Positions 25,587 to 34,901 of a stretch of 64,000 nt of DNA are shown in pieces. Every line of letters starts with the position of its first letter. Positions within the stretch are counted from its first letter, which is position 1. The notes below the pieces were generated by a model. That model made no database searches. It was given only the letters and a program-made list of their open reading frames with translations, and was not told the DNA's origin. The stretch spans positions 1-64,000 of the forward strand of contig NZ_LTAQ01000011.1 of NCBI RefSeq assembly GCF_001590835.1, given 5' to 3'. The position numbers and the translations under genes were made by a program. The DNA comes from Bacillus gaemokensis (lineage in GTDB: Bacteria; Bacillota; Bacilli; Bacillales; Bacillaceae_G).

Positions 25587-27221
25587 TTAGTTCACGAACC
25601 TTTTCAGTAGAGGTAAACGCCCGATGCGATCACCGAGAATATGTGATGCAAGTCCACTCGTTAATACGAAAGAAAGATAGACGAATCCACCAACTGTACT
25701 ACATATGATAACGATTAGTAATGATTCGATATAAGGTTCTCCAGGAATTAACCATCCTAGGATGGATTTTAGTCCCATTACGACAGCGGACATCGCTGCG
25801 GAGTAAATTGTAATAAGAAAAGCTGCTTTAGCTGTTTCTACAATATCAAATTTCGCAAATTTAACGATGCAATATAGCATAATGATATCAGAAACGAGAT
25901 ATCCGAGAATTGTTCCAAGAACGGCACCATGCCCACCTAATAAGTAGAGAAGAGGCGTGTTTACTAAGATTTTTACAACAATACCAACAGAAAAGGCAAT
26001 CATTGTTTTTCGTTGATAATCAATCCCTTGTAAAATTGCTGCTGAAACAGTGAAAATGGCACTCAATATTGCTGATGGCGCATAAGAAATTAAGTATTGT
26101 GATCCGCCCAAGGCTGTTTCAGGACTCATGTATACCATACGAAATGCATCATATGCGATGCTAGCTAGTCCGAATGCAGCAGGGATGGTAAAGAATAATA
26201 ATACTTGAAAAATCTTTGTGATTTGTCCCTGTAATTCTTCTAGTTTTCCGCTTGTAAATGATTTTGTTATCGCGGGAATGATCGTAAGTGAAAATCCTGT
26301 TGCGAGTGAAGCGGGAATCATAATTAATTTTTGTGCATAGTTCGTTATATAAGCGAAAATAGCATTTGCTGTTTCGAGTGGTGTTCCAACTGCTCTTAGT
26401 GCATCTGCAACTGTATATTGATCCACTAATGTGTACAGCGGAATAGCTATACCTACAAATACAATTGGAATCGCATAACGAAGTAATTCCATATAGATAC
26501 TTTTTAATGGAATGTTAGATGATCTTGTTTTAAGCTCACCTTCTGGCGGTTTTAAGTTATTGTACTTTCTCCAGTACATCACTAAAATTGAAACGCTAGC
26601 AATGGCTCCGATTACTGCTCCAAATGTAGCAACGGCAACGGAAGAAGCGACAGACCCACCTAACAATTTTGAAACGATAAAACTACCAACTAAAATGAAA
26701 ACGACACGTGCGATTTGTTCGACAACTTGAGAAACAGCACTTGGTTTCATATGTTGGAAACCTTGGAAATAACCACGTGTGACACTCATTGCTGGTACGA
26801 TAATAAGAGCAAAGCTTAGCGCACGCATGGTAAGCGTTACGTCAGCTATAAATCCTGGATCTGGGGTTTTCGAACGAATAATAAATTGTGATACGTAAGG
26901 AGCTCCAATAAATAAAATTAAAAATCCAGCAAAGCCCATAAACATCATTAGTTTTACGCTGGAATTATACAGCTTTTTACTTGTGCTATAGTCACCTAGT
27001 GCGTTATATTTCGCGACAAATTTGGATACGGCAATTGGAATACCCGCCGTTGAAAAGCTAAGCAAGATGCCATACCAAGAATAGGCATATGCATATAAAG
27101 CAACCCCTTGTTCACCAACTAATAATTGAAAAGGGAAGAAGTATATAAAGCCTAAAATACGAGAAATCATTGTGGCACCACTTAGTAAAGCAGTTCCTTT
27201 TAAAACTTTTGAAGTAGACAA
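25587..27221 (-). CDS. murJ: MurJ/SpoVB-type lipid flippase (YtgP-like)
   Basis: A 544-residue membrane protein with about 14 helices of the MOP superfamily. The start MSTSKVLKGTALLSGATMIS, the SRILGFIYFFPF phrase and TRGYFQGFQHMKPSAVSQV match the SpoVB/YtgP branch, and the length equals that of Bacillus subtilis YtgP (MurJ). It would flip lipid II across the membrane for peptidoglycan synthesis. A SpoVB-like sporulation role is the alternative. AGGAGGAAA precedes the start. Confidence 0.85.
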   Translation of the reverse strand: MSTSKVLKGTALLSGATMISRILGFIYFFPFQLLVGEQGVALYAYAYSWYGILLSFSTAGIPIAVSKFVAKYNALGDYSTSKKLYNSSVKLMMFMGFAGFLILFIGAPYVSQFIIRSKTPDPGFIADVTLTMRALSFALIIVPAMSVTRGYFQGFQHMKPSAVSQVVEQIARVVFILVGSFIVSKLLGGSVASSVAVATFGAVIGAIASVSILVMYWRKYNNLKPPEGELKTRSSNIPLKSIYMELLRYAIPIVFVGIAIPLYTLVDQYTVADALRAVGTPLETANAIFAYITNYAQKLIMIPASLATGFSLTIIPAITKSFTSGKLEELQGQITKIFQVLLFFTIPAAFGLASIAYDAFRMVYMSPETALGGSQYLISYAPSAILSAIFTVSAAILQGIDYQRKTMIAFSVGIVVKILVNTPLLYLLGGHGAVLGTILGYLVSDIIMLYCIVKFAKFDIVETAKAAFLITIYSAAMSAVVMGLKSILGWLIPGEPYIESLLIVIICSTVGGFVYLSFVLTSGLASHILGDRIGRLPLLKRFVN

Positions 27222-27394
27222 AACATTTCCTCCTACTCTTGCTCTAATGCAATCATCCTATACTACTATAAACTCGTCACTGTATTTAATAAAGTATAAA
27301 CCATAAGTGGTACAATAGTATTCATCGAAAAGTCATATTTTGAATTTTTATAGGGGAAAATAGCGAAATAATACATGAAAATTCGAAAAATAAG

Positions 27395-27423
27395 TTGACA
27401 CTATTTTTATTGTGTGATAAAAA
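27395..27423 (+). promoter_or_regulatory. Promoter of the T-box transcript
   Basis: TTGACA (27395-27400), a 17-base spacer and TAAAAA (27418-27423). The T-box leader starts a short distance downstream. Confidence 0.65.
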
Positions 27424-27451
27424 TGATAGTAATCAATTCGGAAAACATATA

Positions 27452-27871
27452 GTTGGGCAATGAAAGGGTAAAGTAGTGAGAATCTCCCTATATCAGAGAG
27501 CTGGTGGTTGGTGCGAATCAGTATATAGATTATTCATGAAGTTCGTCCTGGAGCATCTTTCATAAATCTCATTGTGAGGAAATGAAAGACGGTAGTGTAT
27601 ACCGTTATCAAATAAAGTGGTGAAGAATTTTTTCATAACTAGGGTGGTACCGCGATATATATCGTCCCTACGTTTTTACGTAGGGGCGTTTTTTATTTAG
27701 GGATTAGCCTTGTTGTATCTTCATAACTAGGGTGGTACCGCGATATTTTATCGTCCCTACGTTTTTACGTAGGGACGTTTTTTATTTAGGTGGTTTCTTA
27801 GTATTCTTCACAACTAGGGTGGTACCGCGATGTTTTAATCGTCCCTACGTCTTCGTAGGGGCGGTTTTTTA
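27452..27871 (+). promoter_or_regulatory. T-box riboswitch, Phe specifier, with three antiterminator/terminator modules
   Basis: Stem I shows AGAGAGCTGGTGGTTGGTGC and the specifier side TGAAG-TTC-GTCCTGGAGCATC. Aligned with the Ile leaders in this window (TGAAG-ATC-ACCTCGGAGCATC), the specifier is TTC at 27542-27544, a Phe codon. The T-box AGGGTGGTACCGCGA then occurs three times, each followed by its own terminator, before the symporter gene. Uncharged tRNA-Phe should stabilise the antiterminators and switch on the transporter. Confidence 0.88.
27629..27871 (+). repeat. Three tandem copies (about 87-88 bp) of the T-box antiterminator/terminator module
   Basis: T-box cores lie at 27641-27655, 27729-27743 and 27816-27830, and terminators CGTCCCTACG...CGTAGGG(G/A)CGTTTTTT at 27663-27697, 27752-27787 and 27840-27871. 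The flanking CATAACTAGGG or CACAACTAGGG is also repeated. The unit repeats at 88 and 87 bases, so it arose by duplication of the 3' half of the leader without Stem I. Confidence 0.92.
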
Positions 27872-27972
27872 TTTCTGAAAGGAAGTGGTTGTATTAGAAA
27901 GGAAAGCGGATAGAACAATATGAGTAAGGTTGAAATGAAAAGAAAAAATAGAAGAAGAGAGGAGATAGAAAG

Positions 27973-29310
27973 ATGAATTCACAGCAATGGACATCGAAAT
28001 TAGGTTTCGTTTTAGCAGCAGCAGGATCAGCTATTGGCCTTGGGGCGATTTGGAAGTTCCCATACATGGCTGGTGTTGGAGGGGGAGGGGCTTTCTTCCT
28101 GATTTTCATCGGTTTCACATTATTAATTGGTTTGCCTTTATTATTAGCTGAATTTGTAATTGGAAGAAGTACACAAAAAGAAGCTGTTGATGCATATAGA
28201 GAAATCGCTCCTAACACATTGTGGCCGTGGGTTGGGAAATTAGGAATTGTAACATGTTTCATATTACTTTCTTTCTACAGCGTTATCGGTGGTTGGATTT
28301 TATTATATTTATGGAATGCAATTACAGGTAGACTATGGGAAGGGAATGGTGCATATGAAGCAACATTTGGTGAAATTATTTCTAATCCATATTTAGCAGT
28401 TGGATCACAGTTATTATTTATTCTTATTACTATTTTTATTGTAAGTAAAGGAGTACAAAACGGTGTTGAAAAAGTAAATAAATATTTTATGCCAGCACTA
28501 TTTGTTCTATTCTTTGTATTAATTGTTCGTGCGCTCACATTAGATGGAGCAGGAGAAGGGGTTCGTTTCTTCCTACAACCTAATTTTTCAGCTGTAAAGT
28601 CTACGGATATTCTATATGCGATGGGACAATCGTTCTTCTCATTATCTGTCGGTGTAGCAGTAATGGCAACATACAGCTCATACTTACCAAAAGAAGAAAG
28701 TTTACCACGTTCGGCATTTTCTATTGTTGGTTTAACACTTGTTATTACATTGCTTGCTGGACTTGCAATTTTCCCAGTTGTATTCGCATTTGGGATGAAA
28801 CCAGATCAAGGACCAGGATTACTATTTGTCGTATTACCGGCGGTCTTCAGTAAAATGGCATTTGGAAAACTATTTTTCGTTATTTTCTTATTACTATTCT
28901 TCTTTGCCACTGTAACATCAGCAATTTCTATGTTAGAAATTAGCGTTGCTTCTTTAACGAAGAACGGTACAAAGAAACGTGAAAAAATGGCTTTAATTAT
29001 TGGTTTGTTAATCTTTGTTGTTGGGATTCCGTCAGCATTGTCATATGGTGTGTTAAGCGATATGAAACTATTTGGAAAAACAGTTTTTGATCTAGCAGAC
29101 TTCGCAGTAAGTAACGTTCTTATGCCGCTTGGCGTATTATTAGTTGCGATCTTCGTTCCATTAAAAATGAAGAAAGATGTATTAATGAAAGAACTTGGAG
29201 TAAGTAAAAACAAAGGCTATAAATTATTTGTATTATGGCTATTCTTGCTTCGCTATATAGCACCGATTGCAATTATTATCGTGTTTTTAAATGTAATTGG
29301 AATTATTTAA
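27973..29310 (+). CDS. Sodium:neurotransmitter symporter (SNF) family transporter
   Basis: A 445-residue LeuT-fold permease with 11-12 helices. Helix 1 carries the SNF hallmark [20 protein letters not shown] (residues about 10-29) with the Na+/substrate unwound segment, followed by the Gly-rich [13 protein letters not shown] proteins import amino acids with Na+. The Phe-specific T-box leader suggests phenylalanine or a related aromatic amino acid as substrate (inference). GAGGAG precedes the ATG. Confidence 0.9.
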   Translation: MNSQQWTSKLGFVLAAAGSAIGLGAIWKFPYMAGVGGGGAFFLIFIGFTLLIGLPLLLAEFVIGRSTQKEAVDAYREIAPNTLWPWVGKLGIVTCFILLSFYSVIGGWILLYLWNAITGRLWEGNGAYEATFGEIISNPYLAVGSQLLFILITIFIVSKGVQNGVEKVNKYFMPALFVLFFVLIVRALTLDGAGEGVRFFLQPNFSAVKSTDILYAMGQSFFSLSVGVAVMATYSSYLPKEESLPRSAFSIVGLTLVITLLAGLAIFPVVFAFGMKPDQGPGLLFVVLPAVFSKMAFGKLFFVIFLLLFFFATVTSAISMLEISVASLTKNGTKKREKMALIIGLLIFVVGIPSALSYGVLSDMKLFGKTVFDLADFAVSNVLMPLGVLLVAIFVPLKMKKDVLMKELGVSKNKGYKLFVLWLFLLRYIAPIAIIIVFLNVIGII

Positions 29311-29356
29311 AAAGAACGCTAGCTTATCGTTATAATGATAGGCTAGCGTTCTTTTT
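29311..29356. terminator. Bidirectional terminator
   Basis: AAAGAACGCTAGC and GCTAGCGTTCTTTTTG between the convergent symporter and deacetylase genes. Confidence 0.9.
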
Positions 29357-29360
29357 GTTT

Positions 29361-30053
29361 TTAAATTGCTCTTTTTTGTAACTCATTTACTGTGACGAAC
29401 TGATAACCTTGCTTAGATAACGAATCTAAAATCCCTTCAATGGTTTGTGAGTTACTATTAGAACTGTCATACATAGCGTGTAATAAAATGATAGAACCTG
29501 GCTTTACATTTTGATTCACATAGTTGATTTTGTCAGTTGCAGAACTGTAAAAAGTATCAGGTTCAATGTCCCATGTAATGGTTTCGATGTTATGTTCGTT
29601 TAAATAATAAGGTAGACCGATTAATTTCTTTCCGTTAGGTGGCCTGAAATCGATTTTGTCTGTATAGCCTGTTTTACGAATTAATGTATTAGTCTTTTCA
29701 ATCTCATCTTTAATAAAAGAGGGTGTTTTGAAAACCATTCTGTTATGAGAATACGTATGATTTCCAAGTTGATGCCCAGACTCTGCAATAGCTTGTCCTA
29801 ACTGTAAGTTTTTCTCTAATTCGTTTCCGATAACAAAGAAAGTAGCTTTCGCGTTGTATTTATTTAAAAGCGATAATATTTGTTCAACGTTTTTTGTAGG
29901 ACCATCATCAAAAGTTAGGGCAACAACCTTTTGATTTGTTTCTACACGATGTGTTAATTCACCAAATAATTGAAAGCTTCTTGCATTCATTAATTTGTAA
30001 GTCCCAAATAATAATAGGGAAAGGATAAAGATTATAATGATTCTTTTTTTCAT
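29361..30053 (-). CDS. Polysaccharide deacetylase (NodB domain)
   Basis: A 230-residue membrane-anchored or secreted protein: N-terminal hydrophobic segment (about residues 4-21), then a NodB domain with motif 1 TFDDGP (47-52, catalytic Asp and metal Asp), motif 2 HTYSH (metal His pair), motif 3 RPPNG and a late LLHAMYD (His motif). The family removes N-acetyl groups from peptidoglycan or chitin-like sugars. It lies alone. The precise substrate is unknown; B. cereus-group genomes encode about ten such enzymes. Confidence 0.88.
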   Translation of the reverse strand: MKKRIIIIFILSLLLFGTYKLMNARSFQLFGELTHRVETNQKVVALTFDDGPTKNVEQILSLLNKYNAKATFFVIGNELEKNLQLGQAIAESGHQLGNHTYSHNRMVFKTPSFIKDEIEKTNTLIRKTGYTDKIDFRPPNGKKLIGLPYYLNEHNIETITWDIEPDTFYSSATDKINYVNQNVKPGSIILLHAMYDSSNSNSQTIEGILDSLSKQGYQFVTVNELQKRAI

Positions 30054-30205
30054 AACGTAACCTCACCTCACAATATCTTTTGACTCAATCAAAATGTATT
30101 ATATCAAAATAAGTCATTTGTTTCTTCTAAAAGTATGAAGATGCAAGTATGGGGAATTTATCATATAATAAAATGGAATCAAAAGGTATATTAGGAGGTG
30201 TTTAT

Positions 30206-30289
30206 ATGGCGATTACGATACAATTGCCAGACACTGCAGCGTCTCATGCAAAGCCAAGTATGGAAATGGCGATACTTTGCGTGAGGTAG
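30206..30289 (+). CDS. Possible 27-residue peptide or gene remnant
   Basis: TTAGGAGGTGTTTAT precedes an ATG opening MAITIQLPDTAASHAKPSME, ending at TAG 30287-30289. The ribosome site is excellent. GCAAAGCCAA inside it recurs inverted as TTGGCTTTGC at about 30338, so the region may be a decayed gene or a regulatory hairpin. I recognise no family. Confidence 0.3.
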   Translation: MAITIQLPDTAASHAKPSMEMAILCVR

Positions 30290-30390
30290 ATAAGTAATAT
30301 ATAATCGCCAAAATGAGCTCGTATCATTTCTTTTCTATTTGGCTTTGCACCTTATTGAAATGAACCATAAAAAATAAGGGGCGAGCAGAA

Positions 30391-30654
30391 ATGAAATACG
30401 TAAAAGCAGCGACTGTTTTACCAGAAAACTTAATTATAGAAATTCAAAAGTATGTGCAAGGCGAAACAATCTATATTCCAAAACAGGAACATGCACATCA
30501 TAAATGGGGTACACGATCTGGAGGAAGAAAGCAAATTGACGCGCGAAATAGAGGAATTAAACATGCTTTTAAAAGCGGAACTTCAATTCATCAATTAGCT
30601 GAAGAATACTTTCTTTCTGTGGAAACGATAAAAAAAATCGTATATTCAAAATAA
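30391..30654 (+). CDS. CD3324-type small helix-turn-helix protein
   Basis: An 87-residue protein. The start KYVKAATVLPENLIIEIQKYVQG, a central WGTRSGGRKQIDARNRGIK and C-terminal HTH SIHQLAEEYFLSVETIKKIVY (about residues 65-85) match the CD3324 family, distantly related to Mor-type activators. It probably binds DNA. Targets are unknown. GGGGCGAGC precedes the ATG and a terminator follows. Confidence 0.8.
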   Translation: MKYVKAATVLPENLIIEIQKYVQGETIYIPKQEHAHHKWGTRSGGRKQIDARNRGIKHAFKSGTSIHQLAEEYFLSVETIKKIVYSK

Positions 30655-30659
30655 CAATG

Positions 30660-30701
30660 AAAAGCACTGATTATTCGATAAGAAATAATCAGTGCTTTTT
30701 G
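30660..30701 (+). terminator. Terminator
   Basis: AAAAGCACTGATTA and TAATCAGTGCTTTTTG stem. Confidence 0.85.
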
Positions 30702-30797
30702 TGTATACTTTATTTATCAATTGTTTTCGACATTTTATAAAATACGTGTATCGTATACAATAAAAAGAGATCAACAATTTGGTATGGAGTGATAAAA

Positions 30798-31436
30798 ATG
30801 GAAGCTTTTATTAGAAGTGATCAATATAATTTTATAAAATCACAAGCTCATATTCTAGCGAATGGACATGTGACAGCAAACGATAGAGGCGTTATTGCTG
30901 CCCTGAAGTCTCTTGCGATAGAAAAAGTATTACACTTATTTGAAAATCTTACTGATGAACAAAAAGAATTAATGGATACGATTTTGACAGTTGAAAATAG
31001 AGAGGACGCGGAAGCGTTTGTATTGAAGTTACATCCGTATGTAATTCCGTTTCAGGAAGTTACGCCGCAAACGTTAAAAAAATTATTCCCAAAGGCTAAA
31101 AAACTGAAGCTTCCTGAAATGGGAGAAATAAATATGAAAGCAATGTCTTATCTAGGTTGGATTGATAAAGGAACGAGCAGGAAGTTTATTATAGCAAGGA
31201 ATAAAAATAAGTTTGTTGGTTTACAAGGTACATTCCAAAGTATAAACAAAAAAGGAATTTGTGCATTGTGCCATGGACATGAAGAAGTAGGTATGTTTCT
31301 TGTTGAAATAAAAGGGGATGTGCCAGGTACTTTTATTAAAAGAGGAAACTATATTTGTCAAGACAGTGTAGCTTGTAATCATAATATGAAGTCACTTGAT
31401 AAATTACATGATTTTATTGAGAGGTTGAGGAAATAA
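30798..31436 (+). CDS. FusB/FusC-family EF-G-binding protein
   Basis: A 212-residue protein with an N-terminal four-helix bundle (about 1-75) and a C-terminal domain holding a Cys4-type zinc site (CALCHGH ... YICQDSVACNHNM). This is the organisation of FusB/FusC proteins, which bind elongation factor G and release it from the ribosome, giving fusidic acid resistance. I chose ATG 30798 because GGAG lies 8 bases upstream; a GTG three codons earlier overlaps that site. It is probably a housekeeping chromosomal member. Confidence 0.87.
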   Translation: MEAFIRSDQYNFIKSQAHILANGHVTANDRGVIAALKSLAIEKVLHLFENLTDEQKELMDTILTVENREDAEAFVLKLHPYVIPFQEVTPQTLKKLFPKAKKLKLPEMGEINMKAMSYLGWIDKGTSRKFIIARNKNKFVGLQGTFQSINKKGICALCHGHEEVGMFLVEIKGDVPGTFIKRGNYICQDSVACNHNMKSLDKLHDFIERLRK

Positions 31437-31480
31437 TGTATAGTAGATAAAAGCGAATAAGAAGTGCTCTTTATTACTCT

Positions 31481-31512
31481 AAAAAACCTCCAAGAATGAA
31501 TTGGAGGTTTTT
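31481..31512 (+). terminator. Terminator
   Basis: AAAAAACCTCCAA and TTGGAGGTTTTT stem after the EF-G-binding protein gene. Confidence 0.85.
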
Positions 31513-31524
31513 ACATTTGAACAT

Positions 31525-31644
31525 TTAACTTTTTAAAAGAGCGAGAGTATATACGTCGTGCCATGTTTTCGTGTCGTCATGCCACAAATGTTGTTTTAAT
31601 AGACTTTCTATTCCAAATCCTAATTTCTTAATATTAGAAAGTCA
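31525..31644 (-). pseudogene. C-terminal remnant of a GNAT acetyltransferase
   Basis: A frame reads NIKKLGFGIESLLKQHLWHD, then TKTWHDVYTLALLKS and stop. The KLGF ... DVYTLALLK pattern is that of the last two strands of RimJ-like GNAT enzymes. Nothing upstream on the minus strand continues it, so only about 38 codons survive. Confidence 0.6.
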
Positions 31645-32009
31645 ATAGTGAGAGAAGCATGGGAAATAGATTGAAAAAAGTTTAGTCGTTTTTCCGTAAT
31701 ATGATATAATTTACAAAAAAAGTATATAAAATAGGTGGAGTAAGTGTTAAAAAAGTTTGTATACTCTTTGCAAAATTACATACTTATATTCATCGTTTTG
31801 TATATAACTTATACTGCCTCTCTCAGTTTTGGGTATAAGATGTTATGAGCATTAGCCATTGGGCAATTGGTGTCTTAGCTACTAACATTTTTTAGATACT
31901 TTTACTTTCATTAAGTGCTCGATAAAACGAAGTACTTCATGATTGGATTTAGATTCCAATCGGTATAAGGTGAATATGAAAAAATGGAATGTGAACTGGG
32001 GGAAATGAA

Positions 32010-32108
32010 ATGTCTAATAAGAATCAAGAAAGAGTGAAAAATGAAATAAAACTATGGAGTTTAACGGCGGTTGTTCTTATTATTGTGTGGTATTTCTTCC
32101 AAAGGTAG
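32010..32108 (+). CDS. Small single-helix membrane protein, 32 residues
   Basis: MSNKNQERVKNEIKLWSLTA opens a short basic stretch followed by the hydrophobic AVVLIIVWYFF. GGGGGAAATGAA gives a good ribosome site. It lies 41 bases before the CPBP gene and may share its transcript. An even shorter frame (MKKWNVNWGK) ends just before it at 32008. Both could be remnants. I recognise no family. Confidence 0.35.
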   Translation: MSNKNQERVKNEIKLWSLTAVVLIIVWYFFQR

Positions 32109-32149
32109 TATGTTCATAGAGAAACTAGATGAATAGAGGAGAGATAACA

Positions 32150-32829
32150 ATGCATATCGATCTTGCACAGGAAGAGGCGCAAACTGCTAGAAGTTTGTAT
32201 ATGTTAGAAATTATAGGTATGGTTATTGCATTTTTTATATCTTTATTTAGTATACGTTATGTAAGCGATGCATTTAAGATAAACTTGGCGAATGAATACA
32301 CTTCAACTATGGTTTCGTGTAGTATTTTCTATGTAATCGTATTTGTTTATCCGCCGGCAAGACGATATTGTATCCAAATATTTTCTTTTATGACATTTAG
32401 GGAGAAGAAACATTATTTTATTATAATAACCTCTGTAATTGGTTTAATTGTATATTTAGCTATATTACAGACGACTTTACAGGGAACACAGGATAGTACT
32501 AACTCTGCAGTAACGTATGTATATCCTGAGAAAGTAGAGTTCATTTTCTATGTGATTGGATCCATTTTGTTTGCCCTGCTATGGGAAGAGCTATTCTTCC
32601 GAGGAATTTTATTAATGAAGCTGGGAGAGTTTTTTCAAAGTGGATAAGTATAATAATATGTTCAGTAGTGTTTACCTTTGGTCATCCTATTTCAATAGGC
32701 GCTACATTGTATATTTTTATGCTCGGAATCGTACTGGCAATTATATATTGGAAAACTAATAATTTTTTAGTACCGTATGGTGTACATTTGTTAAATAATT
32801 CATTTGCAATGGCAATACATGCAGGATAA
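32150..32829 (+). pseudogene. CPBP-family intramembrane metalloprotease with a frameshift
   Basis: The reading frame from ATG 32150 (GAGGAGAG upstream) has several membrane helices and the CPBP motif 1 EELFFRG (about residues 144-150). It stops at 32645-32647. Sequence after TTTTTT (32630-32635) shifts by one base; adding one T gives EFFSKWISIIICSVVF and joins to FTFGHP (motif with His) and HLLNNSFAMA (motif 3). The joined protein is about 226 residues, a normal size. The family (Abi/CAAX protease-like) processes membrane proteins or bacteriocin-related targets. Either a real inactivation or a homopolymer error. Confidence 0.75.
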
Positions 32830-32830
32830 T

Positions 32831-32877
32831 AAAACCCTCACTACTTGTTTCATTCAATGACAGCAGTGAGGGTTTTC
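32831..32877. terminator. Bidirectional terminator
   Basis: AAAACCCTCACTAC and GCAGTGAGGGTTTT between the CPBP gene and msrA. Confidence 0.85.
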
Positions 32878-32880
32878 TAA

Positions 32881-33414
32881 TTATTTTTTCCAATTTTCTT
32901 TAATGAAATTTTCACGACCAGACTCTTTACGTTCCTGTGCGTATTTCTCAGGATTTTTTTTATAGAAATGTTGATGGTATTCTTCTGCTTCATAAAAAGG
33001 AGCAGAAGGGCGAATTTCTGTTACGATTGGGTCTTTAAACATGCCGCTTTCTGCTAGAGCTTGCTTGGATTTTTCAGCTAGCTCTTTTTGCGTTTCATTA
33101 TGATAAAAAATTGCTGTACGATAGGAAGGACCACGGTCAAAAAATTGTCCGCCATCATCAGTTGGATCAATTTGTGGCCAATATAAATCTAATAATTTTT
33201 CATAAGGAAAAATAGAAGGATCGAATGTAATTTGAACGACTTCTAAATGTCCAGATGTTCCGGATTTTACTTGTTCGTATGTTGGATTTGGGGTATGACC
33301 ACCAGCATAGCCCGAAACAACTTTTTGAATACCTGGAAGTTCATCAAATGGTTTGACCATGCACCAAAAGCAGCCTCCTGCAAAGGTTGCGAGTTCGTAT
33401 GTTTTCTCTGTCAT
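32881..33414 (-). CDS. msrA: Peptide-methionine (S)-S-oxide reductase
   Basis: A 177-residue MsrA. The catalytic motif GGCFWCM (Cys15) and the [14 protein letters not shown] and [15 protein letters not shown] segments are all present. It repairs oxidised methionine in proteins in the cytosol. I chose ATG 33412-33414 because TTTAGGAGGAT precedes it; a 40-codon longer frame has no family sequence. No MsrB domain or gene is next to it. Confidence 0.95.
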   Translation of the reverse strand: MTEKTYELATFAGGCFWCMVKPFDELPGIQKVVSGYAGGHTPNPTYEQVKSGTSGHLEVVQITFDPSIFPYEKLLDLYWPQIDPTDDGGQFFDRGPSYRTAIFYHNETQKELAEKSKQALAESGMFKDPIVTEIRPSAPFYEAEEYHQHFYKKNPEKYAQERKESGRENFIKENWKK

Positions 33415-33505
33415 TGTTGTAATCCTCCTAAATATATATGTTTTATCTAGTATTATATAAATTGTTTTATTGCGCAATAAAATAGATTTGCAAATATATG
33501 TTTTT

Positions 33506-34264
33506 TTATAAACATGATCCGCCGCTAACATCAATTAATTGGCCAGTAATCCAGCGGCTGTCGGGGGAAGCGAGAAATGCAGCAGTATCTGCGATATCTT
33601 CTACTTCGCCTAAACGGTTAAAAGCGGATATCTCAGTAGCATACTGTTTCATCATTGGATCACTTAATAGTTCAGCATTCATATCTGTTTTGATAAAACC
33701 TGGGAGTATTGCGTTTACTGTTATTCCTCGTGAGCCAAGCTGTTTTGCTAGAGTAAAAGTCATTGTATTGATTGCGCCTTTTGTCATACTGTATGCAACG
33801 AAATCTGGTAAAGAAATACGCGTTGCAGCAGATGAAATGTTAATAATGCGGCTATTATCACGTAAACGTGGCAATGCTTGTTGTGTGATGAAGAATGGTG
33901 CTTTTGCATTTACGGAAACCATTCTATCAAAAAAATCTTCAGTTGTTTCCTCGATAAAGGCCCCGGGACCAATTGCGGCATTATTTACTAAAATATCAAA
34001 CTGATTCCCGCCAGTACGTTTTTCTAATTCGGAATCTAAAGATGCGTAAAGAGCTTCTACACCATGTAATGATTCAAGATTTCCTTCTATAGAAAAGGCT
34101 GATCCGCCATTAGATTGGATTTCACTTACTGTCTCTTCTGCATCGCTTTTTCGATTTCCATAATGAACAGCAACTAATGCACCATCGTTTGCTAAGCGTT
34201 TTGCGATAGCACGTCCAATTCCGCGGCTTGCTCCTGTAACTAATGCAACTTTTCCTTTTAACAT
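33506..34264 (-). CDS. Short-chain dehydrogenase/reductase
   Basis: A 252-residue classical SDR: cofactor motif [10 protein letters not shown] (about residues 10-19), NNAAIG, catalytic Ser in NISSAA and YSMTK (Tyr and Lys), C-terminal DVSGGSCL. A loop ([14 protein letters not shown], about residues 73-86) is longer than average. The RNRKS region after beta 2 suggests NADPH. I chose ATG 34262-34264. The substrate is unknown; FabG-like activity cannot be excluded. Confidence 0.85.
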   Translation of the reverse strand: MLKGKVALVTGASRGIGRAIAKRLANDGALVAVHYGNRKSDAEETVSEIQSNGGSAFSIEGNLESLHGVEALYASLDSELEKRTGGNQFDILVNNAAIGPGAFIEETTEDFFDRMVSVNAKAPFFITQQALPRLRDNSRIINISSAATRISLPDFVAYSMTKGAINTMTFTLAKQLGSRGITVNAILPGFIKTDMNAELLSDPMMKQYATEISAFNRLGEVEDIADTAAFLASPDSRWITGQLIDVSGGSCL

Positions 34265-34501
34265 ATACTGACCCACTCCTTATAATTTAAAATATGTATT
34301 TAAGTCTGTTTGTCTTTATTGATATGGGTAAAGACAAGCAGACTTAAGTACTATATGAGTGCTTGTGTTACATTCATTCCTTTTTTGTTGGATAAATATT
34401 TGGTTGTTATTATCAAGGTATGTAGTAGAGAGTATGTATCTTTATTAATCTAAGAAAAAAGAAAAGAATTTTATTTTAAATATAAATTTTCAAAAAACTT
34501 A

Positions 34502-34531
34502 TTGACAATGAAAAGAGTGAAGTCCTATAAT
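34502..34531 (+). promoter_or_regulatory. Promoter of the ilv operon leader
   Basis: TTGACA (34502-34507), an 18-base spacer and TATAAT (34526-34531): both elements match the sigma-A consensus perfectly. It is the main start for the tandem T-box transcript. Confidence 0.85.
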
Positions 34532-34589
34532 ACGTGTAACAACTAAAAGTTAATTAAGAATTTTCTAACTTTAATATTTTTTATATGCA

Positions 34590-34876
34590 AAGAAGAGGAA
34601 AGTAGATGATTAGGAAAGTTTCAGAGAGCTGCCCCGTGGCTGTGAGGGTGGTAACAATCGAATCATTGAAGATCACCTCGGAGCATCGCTTGCGAACGGG
34701 AAACCAAGTAGAGAGCGGCGGAATCGTCTCCGGTAAAAAGACGGGGGTCTGATAGGACCTATAGAGCTTATATTTCGTGAGAAGTATAAGGAAGCTGAGT
34801 GGTACCGCGAAACTCTCGCCTCAGCAATCAAAGCTACAATGGTGTAGTGATTGATTGCTGAGGCGAGAGTTTTTAT
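34590..34876 (+). promoter_or_regulatory. T-box riboswitch 1, Ile (ATC specifier)
   Basis: Signatures in order: AAAGTAGATGA, AGAGAGCTGCCCCGTGGCTG, GGTGGTAACA, specifier TGAAG-ATC-ACCTCGGAGC (ATC at 34672-34674), and T-box GAGTGGTACCGCGA ending at 34810. A terminator follows, CTCTCGCCTCAGCAATC ... TTGCTGAGGCGAGAGTTTTT at 34811-34876. Uncharged tRNA-Ile should allow read-through. Confidence 0.92.
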
Positions 34877-34901
34877 TTTAGAAAATAGAATAGAAGAAAG
34901 C

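Noticed and set aside
27640-27871. Three T-box modules considered as three separate T-box riboswitches
   Set aside because: Only one Stem I with specifier is present; the later modules lack it, so it is one leader with repeated 3' modules.
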